Shown piece after piece: positions 60,168-64,000 of a DNA stretch of 64,000 nt. A model generated the notes under the pieces. The model was given only the letters and a program-made list of their open reading frames with translations. It was not told the origin of the DNA and searched no databases. How positions within the stretch are numbered: position 1 is the stretch's first letter; each line of letters begins with the position of its first letter. Origin of the DNA: Burkholderia diffusa (GTDB taxonomy: Bacteria; Pseudomonadota; Gammaproteobacteria; Burkholderiales; Burkholderiaceae); assembly GCF_902499115.1 (NCBI RefSeq), contig NZ_CABVPN010000007.1:62001-126000 (forward strand), written 5' to 3'. The position numbers and the translations under genes were made by a program.

Positions 60168-60753
60168 CGACGAGCTCCTGACGGTCGAGGAACGAAAGGA
60201 AAATGACACTACCGGAAGATTAGAGACTGGAAAGCCGCCCGGCGTACGATGCGCCGAAGCGTGTTTGCGCGCGATCAACGGCACGTCGCGTGCCGCCGCG
60301 CCGATCCGTCGCTGGATCGGCTCGTGCGCTGGATTCGCGGCGCGCGTGGCCGGCGAATGACTGGAAGGATTGCCCACGCCCCCCGAGGCGCGGCACCGCC
60401 GATCGCGCGTACGACGAACCGTCGCGCGACGCCGATGCAACGGGAAACTTAGACCGGCCGAAATCCCGCGTCAAGCGATGATCACCGGCCGCGATTCGTC
60501 TGTTCGAATGCACCGGATCGGGGTGCCGCACATCGCGTGACGGCCCGCCTTGCGCCACCGCAACCGATCGTCGGCCCTGCGTGTCAGCGGATTCCGATAC
60601 CGCGCGCGCAATGTCTGACAGCGACTTCAGCCCGCGCCGATTGGCAACGCGGCCTGGCCGGCGGATACTGACATCATGAACAAAGCGTTCATACCCGGTC
60701 ATCGCTCAGCCGGCCATCGAGCCGGCACGCGGGGTCGGGCGCAGGAGACCATC
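60168..60753. other. Gene-free stretch
   Basis: 586 bases. Several long frames exist on both strands but all are GC-rich shadows without ribosome sites. No hairpin or repeat stands out. Nothing else seen. Confidence 0.4.
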
Positions 60754-61164
60754 ATGGCCCATCGCAACTTCCCGGCGCGGGACGGACAGCGGCGCACGCG
60801 CATGCTGTTCGCGACTGCCGCGCCGGTCGCAATCCGCCCGCCCGACGATCTCGACGCGTTGCTCGCGCTCGCGCGCGAATCGGGCTTGCTCGTCACGCTC
60901 GACGGGCAGATCGGCCGCGAGAAATACCAGAGTGTCGCGGGGTCGGTGCTCGCGCTGCAGCGCTTCGCCGCCGCCCTCTGCGCGCGGGCCGGCGCCGACG
61001 CACCGGTCGTCGTGAGGCCGCGCCGAAAGACGCGCCCCGGCTGGCCACGGTTGCGCAATCGCATGCCGGGCGGACGAGGACGGCTGCATGGCGTGCGCCG
61101 GCGCGCACGCGTATGCCGCGGCGCCCGCAGCCGGCACGACCTGCGAGCGCCTCACCGCGTGTAA
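60754..61164 (+). CDS. Hypothetical protein
   Basis: 136 residues starting MAHRNFPARDGQRRTRMLFATAAPVAIRPP behind AGGAGA. The first 90 residues (DDLDALLALARESGLLVTLDGQIGREKYQSVAGSVLALQRFAAAL) look like a genuine folded protein. The last 45 are extremely Arg-rich (RRKTRPGWPRLRNRMPGGRGR), which could mean a frameshift near 61020 or a nucleic-acid-binding tail. Not recognised. Confidence 0.5.
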   Translation: MAHRNFPARDGQRRTRMLFATAAPVAIRPPDDLDALLALARESGLLVTLDGQIGREKYQSVAGSVLALQRFAAALCARAGADAPVVVRPRRKTRPGWPRLRNRMPGGRGRLHGVRRRARVCRGARSRHDLRAPHRV

Positions 61165-61349
61165 AAGCCGAAAGAAGCCGAACGCAGCCGATGCGGCACG
61201 GGGGCAGCGCGATGGAGACGAAGGCTGTCACGCCAATCGGCAACGACCGCTGCGCGCCAGCACATCGCGTGTCGCCACACGCCGTTCCGCACGGCGGCAT
61301 CGAGCAAAACAATACCTGCGAGGAAAGTAGTTTGCACGGGGCCAGGAAG

Positions 61350-61376
61350 CGGACGGGGTGAAAATCACCCCGTCCG
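61350..61376. terminator. Perfect 11-bp hairpin
   Basis: CGGACGGGGTG (61350-61360), loop AAAAT, CACCCCGTCCG (61366-61376). Symmetric enough to act on either strand; no T run follows on the plus strand. May terminate the gene at 60754-61164 or belong to an unknown small RNA. Confidence 0.55.
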
Positions 61377-61384
61377 TCGTTCCA

Positions 61385-61403
61385 AGGCAGCCGTCGGCTG
61401 CCT
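61385..61403. terminator. Second hairpin, 8-bp stem
   Basis: AGGCAGCC (61385-61392), loop GTC, GGCTGCCT (61396-61403). Eight bases after the first hairpin. Confidence 0.45.
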
Positions 61404-61666
61404 ACCCTCGCGCCAGAGAGTTCGTGATCGGCTGATGCGCCACGCGCTGCGTGGCACGAGCCCGGAAATCGCTTGAAGCGCGAACAACGGCGTCGGATAT
61501 GCGCCCGTTCGCGCGGTTCTGCACCCGACGTGTCGAATCGCCGCGTCGCACACGGACGACGCGCAACCCGCCGCCCCGGACGTTCTGTCACCATCTCATG
61601 CGAGGCGCACGGCGATTCTGATCCAGATCAACGAAAGTCCGCTTCGCCACCATTGCGTCGCGATTT

Positions 61667-62602
61667 TCACTCCGCGCCGCGTACGAGCAGCACCGGCACC
61701 TGCGCGAGATGCGCGATCCGGCGCGCCACGCTGCCGATCAGCCAGGCCGCAATGCCGCGCCGGCCGTGCGTGCCGACCACCAGCAATTCCGCATGCCAGT
61801 GCACCGCGTCGCGCATCAGCGCATGGGCGACGTCGTCGCTGGTCGGCCGCGTTTCGACAATGCCGCGCTTGGTCGGGTTCCCCGTTGCATGGAACAGCGG
61901 GCCGATCCGCGCCAGCGCATCCTCGCCCTCCGCGCGATACGCATCCTCGAGCGCGCGCACCGGCACGAGATCCGTCAGACGAACCGCGCGATCGACGACA
62001 TAGGCCGCATACAGCAGCGTCGTCGGCGCCGCGAAGCCGAGCCCGACGCGCACTGCATGCAGCGACGGCTCGCTGCCGTCCACGGCGAACATCAGGCGCT
62101 GCAGCGGTCCTTCCGACGGCCGCGTGTAGTTGGCGGGTACGATCAGCAGCGCGCAGCGTGCGCGCGAGGCCAGCGTGTCGGACACCGCGCCCTCGACGAG
62201 CCGCAACAGTCCGTGGTGCGGATTGGCGCCGACCACGAGCACGTCGGCGTGCGATGCCGACGTGTCGTTCGCGAGTGCATCAGCCACCGTGCCGCCCGTG
62301 ACCGACGTATCGATGATCACCTGTTCGATCTCCGCGCCGCTCCCGGCGAACAGTGCCGCGATGCGCTCGAGCGTGGCCTGCGCTTCGCGCGTCATCTCCT
62401 CGCGCGCCGAGGTCAGCAGCGCGTCGACGCGCGGAATGTCGGGCAGCACGAGACGCGGATTGTCGATCGCGCAGACGATGCGCACCTGCATGCCGGGACG
62501 CAGCAGCGTGCGCATGTAGCGCGCGGCGGCCAGCGACTCCGGCGTCAGGTCGACGGCCAGCGAAATTCGAGCGAGCGGCGGGATGGTCGGGCTGGATTGC
62601 AT
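61667..62602 (-). CDS. Universal stress protein, tandem-domain (UspE-type)
   Basis: 311 residues from the ATG at 62602 (MQSSPTIPPLARISLAVDLT), behind AGGAG. Two Usp domains: residues about 1-155, ending GANPHHGLLRLVEGAVSDTLASRARCALLIVP, and about 160-311, ending GTHGRRGIAAWLIGSVARRIAHLAQVPVLLV. Both carry the G-x2-H-G-x8-G-S/A nucleotide-binding motif, though the first reads GANPHHG. Probably ATP-binding, induced by stress or low oxygen. Fits the surrounding stress block. Confidence 0.9.
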   Translation of the reverse strand: MQSSPTIPPLARISLAVDLTPESLAAARYMRTLLRPGMQVRIVCAIDNPRLVLPDIPRVDALLTSAREEMTREAQATLERIAALFAGSGAEIEQVIIDTSVTGGTVADALANDTSASHADVLVVGANPHHGLLRLVEGAVSDTLASRARCALLIVPANYTRPSEGPLQRLMFAVDGSEPSLHAVRVGLGFAAPTTLLYAAYVVDRAVRLTDLVPVRALEDAYRAEGEDALARIGPLFHATGNPTKRGIVETRPTSDDVAHALMRDAVHWHAELLVVGTHGRRGIAAWLIGSVARRIAHLAQVPVLLVRGAE

Positions 62603-62853
62603 GGCGAAGGTCTCCTGGCGGACGCGTCGTCGCGGACGACGACCGGAGCTTCGCGCGGGCGGCTGCGCGCGGCGGACGAACGGCCGACGCGGTCGCAGGG
62701 AACGGCGGACGGCCACGCGAAGCGTGGACAAGCGATTCAAACAGCATATGTCGTCCGGCCCCCACGTGCATGATCGCGATCAATACGCGTGCGGGCCGCG
62801 ATGCGCCGCCGGGCGCGTTCGGCGCGCGGCGCGGCGACTTTTGCCCGGTTTGC

Positions 62854-63312
62854 TTACGACTTCGTCGACGCGGGCGCGCCCGCGCGGTTCGCATAGAACA
62901 CCGCGTATGCGATGCCGAGCAGCACGATCCACGCCGGGCCGATCACGAGCGCCACACGCGTGTCCGGCGTGAATGCCATCAGCACGACGACCAGCGCGAG
63001 AAACCCGAGCGCAATGAACGAGCCGAGCGGATAGAACGGCACGCGGATCGGCAGGCGCGCGATCCTGTCGGCCGACAGCGTGCGGCGAAAGCGCATCTGC
63101 GCGATCAGGATCACGCACCACCTCCAGATCGCACCGAACGTCGACACCGACGTCAGCCACGTGAACACCTGCTGCGGCGCCAGATAGTTGAGCAGCACGC
63201 CGATCAGCAGCAGCGCGACCGACACGGCGACGCCGTACACCGGCACACCGTTGCGGTTCACGCGACCGAGGCTCGCCGGCGCCTGGCCCTGCTGCGCGAA
63301 AGTGTGAAATCG
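62854..63312 (-). pseudogene. Truncated APC-family amino-acid permease (C-terminal fragment)
   Basis: From about FAQQGQAPASLGRVNRNGVPVYG the frame matches the C-terminal third of ProY/LysP-type amino-acid permeases: a cytoplasmic loop followed by four membrane helices (VAVSVALLLIGVLLNYL, STFGAIWRWCVILIAQMRFRR, YPLGSFIALGFLALVVVLMAFT, VIGPAWIVLLGIAYAVFYAN). The first eight helices and the start are missing. The open frame begins only at a GTG at 63348 in unrelated sequence. Normal length is about 460 residues. A deletion joined it to the end of the next gene. Confidence 0.75.
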
Positions 63313-63351
63313 GAGGCGAAATCGGGATGTGCGCGGAATCCCGCGCACGAT

Positions 63352-64000
63352 TTATTTCGACAATGTCGCCCGCACCGTATATTCGCCTGCGAGCGCCGTA
63401 TGCTCGGGCCGCACGAAATACCTCGATGAATCGAGATCGGCCGGCAGCGGCTCGACCGGATAGCCGTGCTTCTCCCACGCGTCGAGCCCGCCCTTCAGCG
63501 CCTTGATGTTGTGAAGCATCTTCTTGCGCTGCATCTTCGCGATCAGACGCTTCGCCGTTGCCTCGTTCGGGCACACGCAATACACGACGATCGGCCGCTT
63601 CAGCAGCTCCGGATCCAGCAGGTCCGGCGAATCGAGATCGACCGGCACCGCGCCGGCGATCCGATACGGCTCGCGTTCGCGAATCGCGCGCGGCCGCGCA
63701 TCGAAGATCAGCGGCGGCTCGTTCGATGTCATCATTTCGACGAGCTGCGGCGGGGAGATGCGCACCTGCGCGAGGTAGCGCCGGAACTGCACGCGGCGCA
63801 CCCAGCGGTAGAGCAGGAACGTGATGAAGATCGCGAGAAACGCGTCGAGGATCGTACCGCCGCTCGCGCGCACCCACAGCACGAACTGCACGATCTGGTC
63901 ATGCACGGCCGCGCCGCCGATGAGCCAGAACGCAGCCCACAGCGACGCACCGGCCAGATCCCAGAACAGGAACACGCCGATGCCGATCGCGGTCGTGCCG
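63352..64000 (-). CDS. DedA-rhodanese fusion protein, N-terminus outside the window
   Basis: The frame is open to the window edge, and the residues before the apparent start (TTAIGIGVFLFWDLAGASLWAAFW) are typical DedA/SNARE-associated membrane sequence. After two or three membrane helices comes a rhodanese domain: LIFDARPRAIREREPYRIAGAVPVDLD, YCVCPNEATAKRLIAKMQRKK and ALKGGLDAWEKHGYPVEPL. The active-site loop Cys is present (VCPNEAT). DedA-rhodanese fusions are widespread; they are thought to act in lipid flipping or membrane homeostasis, with the role of the rhodanese part unknown. Ends next to the permease relic. Confidence 0.85.
   Translation of the reverse strand, partial: GTTAIGIGVFLFWDLAGASLWAAFWLIGGAAVHDQIVQFVLWVRASGGTILDAFLAIFITFLLYRWVRRVQFRRYLAQVRISPPQLVEMMTSNEPPLIFDARPRAIREREPYRIAGAVPVDLDSPDLLDPELLKRPIVVYCVCPNEATAKRLIAKMQRKKMLHNIKALKGGLDAWEKHGYPVEPLPADLDSSRYFVRPEHTALAGEYTVRATLSK

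Larger units (their letters stand above)
61165..61666. other. Gene-free stretch holding two tandem hairpins
   Basis: 502 bases with no supportable gene. It contains two perfect stem-loops at 61350-61376 and 61385-61403. Confidence 0.5.

Noticed and set aside
60220..60702. 160-codon minus-strand frame
   Set aside because: Arg/Ser-rich, no ribosome site and no recognisable pattern; treated as a GC shadow.

Overview
The window is high-GC DNA with dense genes, strong GCG/CCG codon preference and Burkholderia-type gene families. I read it as a secondary replicon of a Burkholderia species, probably of the cepacia complex. That placement is inferred from gene content and codon use; no rRNA, tRNA, origin or core ribosomal gene is present. 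I saw no CRISPR array or intact prophage. The only insertion sequence is a decayed IS3-family remnant near 10 kb.

Layout. 0-0.2 kb: C-terminal end of a probable type VI secretion FHA protein. 0.4-6.0 kb (minus): a periplasmic molybdenum hydroxylase (2Fe-2S subunit, Mo subunit, tri-haem cytochrome c) followed by an aldehyde dehydrogenase. 6.2-8.4 kb (minus): a YgiN-like monooxygenase, an alkenal/curcumin-type reductase and a NemR-like TetR regulator with two matching operators. 8.6-10.6 kb: a KfrA-like coiled-coil DNA-binding protein and the IS3 remnant. 10.8-13.4 kb: a CsbD/YqjE/YqjK-like membrane trio, a zinc metallopeptidase and a hemerythrin. 13.6-20.4 kb: a TetR regulator divergent from an RND efflux operon. 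20.7-22.9 kb: small DUF1488-type genes and an orphan pstS.

23.4-33.5 kb is the most unusual region. A TetR paralogue of the efflux regulator faces a catabolic operon. The operon holds a decayed FAD hydroxylase relic, an extradiol dioxygenase, a fumarylacetoacetase-family hydrolase, a CoA ligase, an OmpW porin, and a two-subunit molybdopterin/Fe-S enzyme resembling pyrogallol-phloroglucinol transhydroxylase (AthL/AthS), an enzyme known from strict anaerobes. Here the large subunit carries an extra SCP2-like N-terminal domain. The small subunit has lost three of the four ligands of one Fe-S cluster.

33.9-37.4 kb: a LuxR-type regulator, an HSL-type esterase and a RibBX-type riboflavin gene. 37.5-40.7 kb: a hipBA toxin-antitoxin pair and an old-yellow-enzyme-type reductase. 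40.7-46.1 kb: 4-hydroxyphenylpyruvate dioxygenase, an MHS-family transporter, a divergent MurA and an IclR regulator, linked by a shared GATAATCGC box. 46.1-50.1 kb: an Fe-S helicase with a nuclease-like N-terminus and a VRR-NUC nuclease behind a perfect LexA-type box. 50.2-62.6 kb: a stress and signalling block (MipA porin, small stress proteins, CBS, PRC-barrel, DUF4142, hybrid kinase, sigma-54 activator, amino-acid chemoreceptor, DUF3562, double universal stress protein). 62.9-64 kb: a truncated permease and a DedA-rhodanese fusion that runs off the window.

Start sites were chosen by Shine-Dalgarno spacing and family N-termini. Comparisons with named families are from memory, not from searches.
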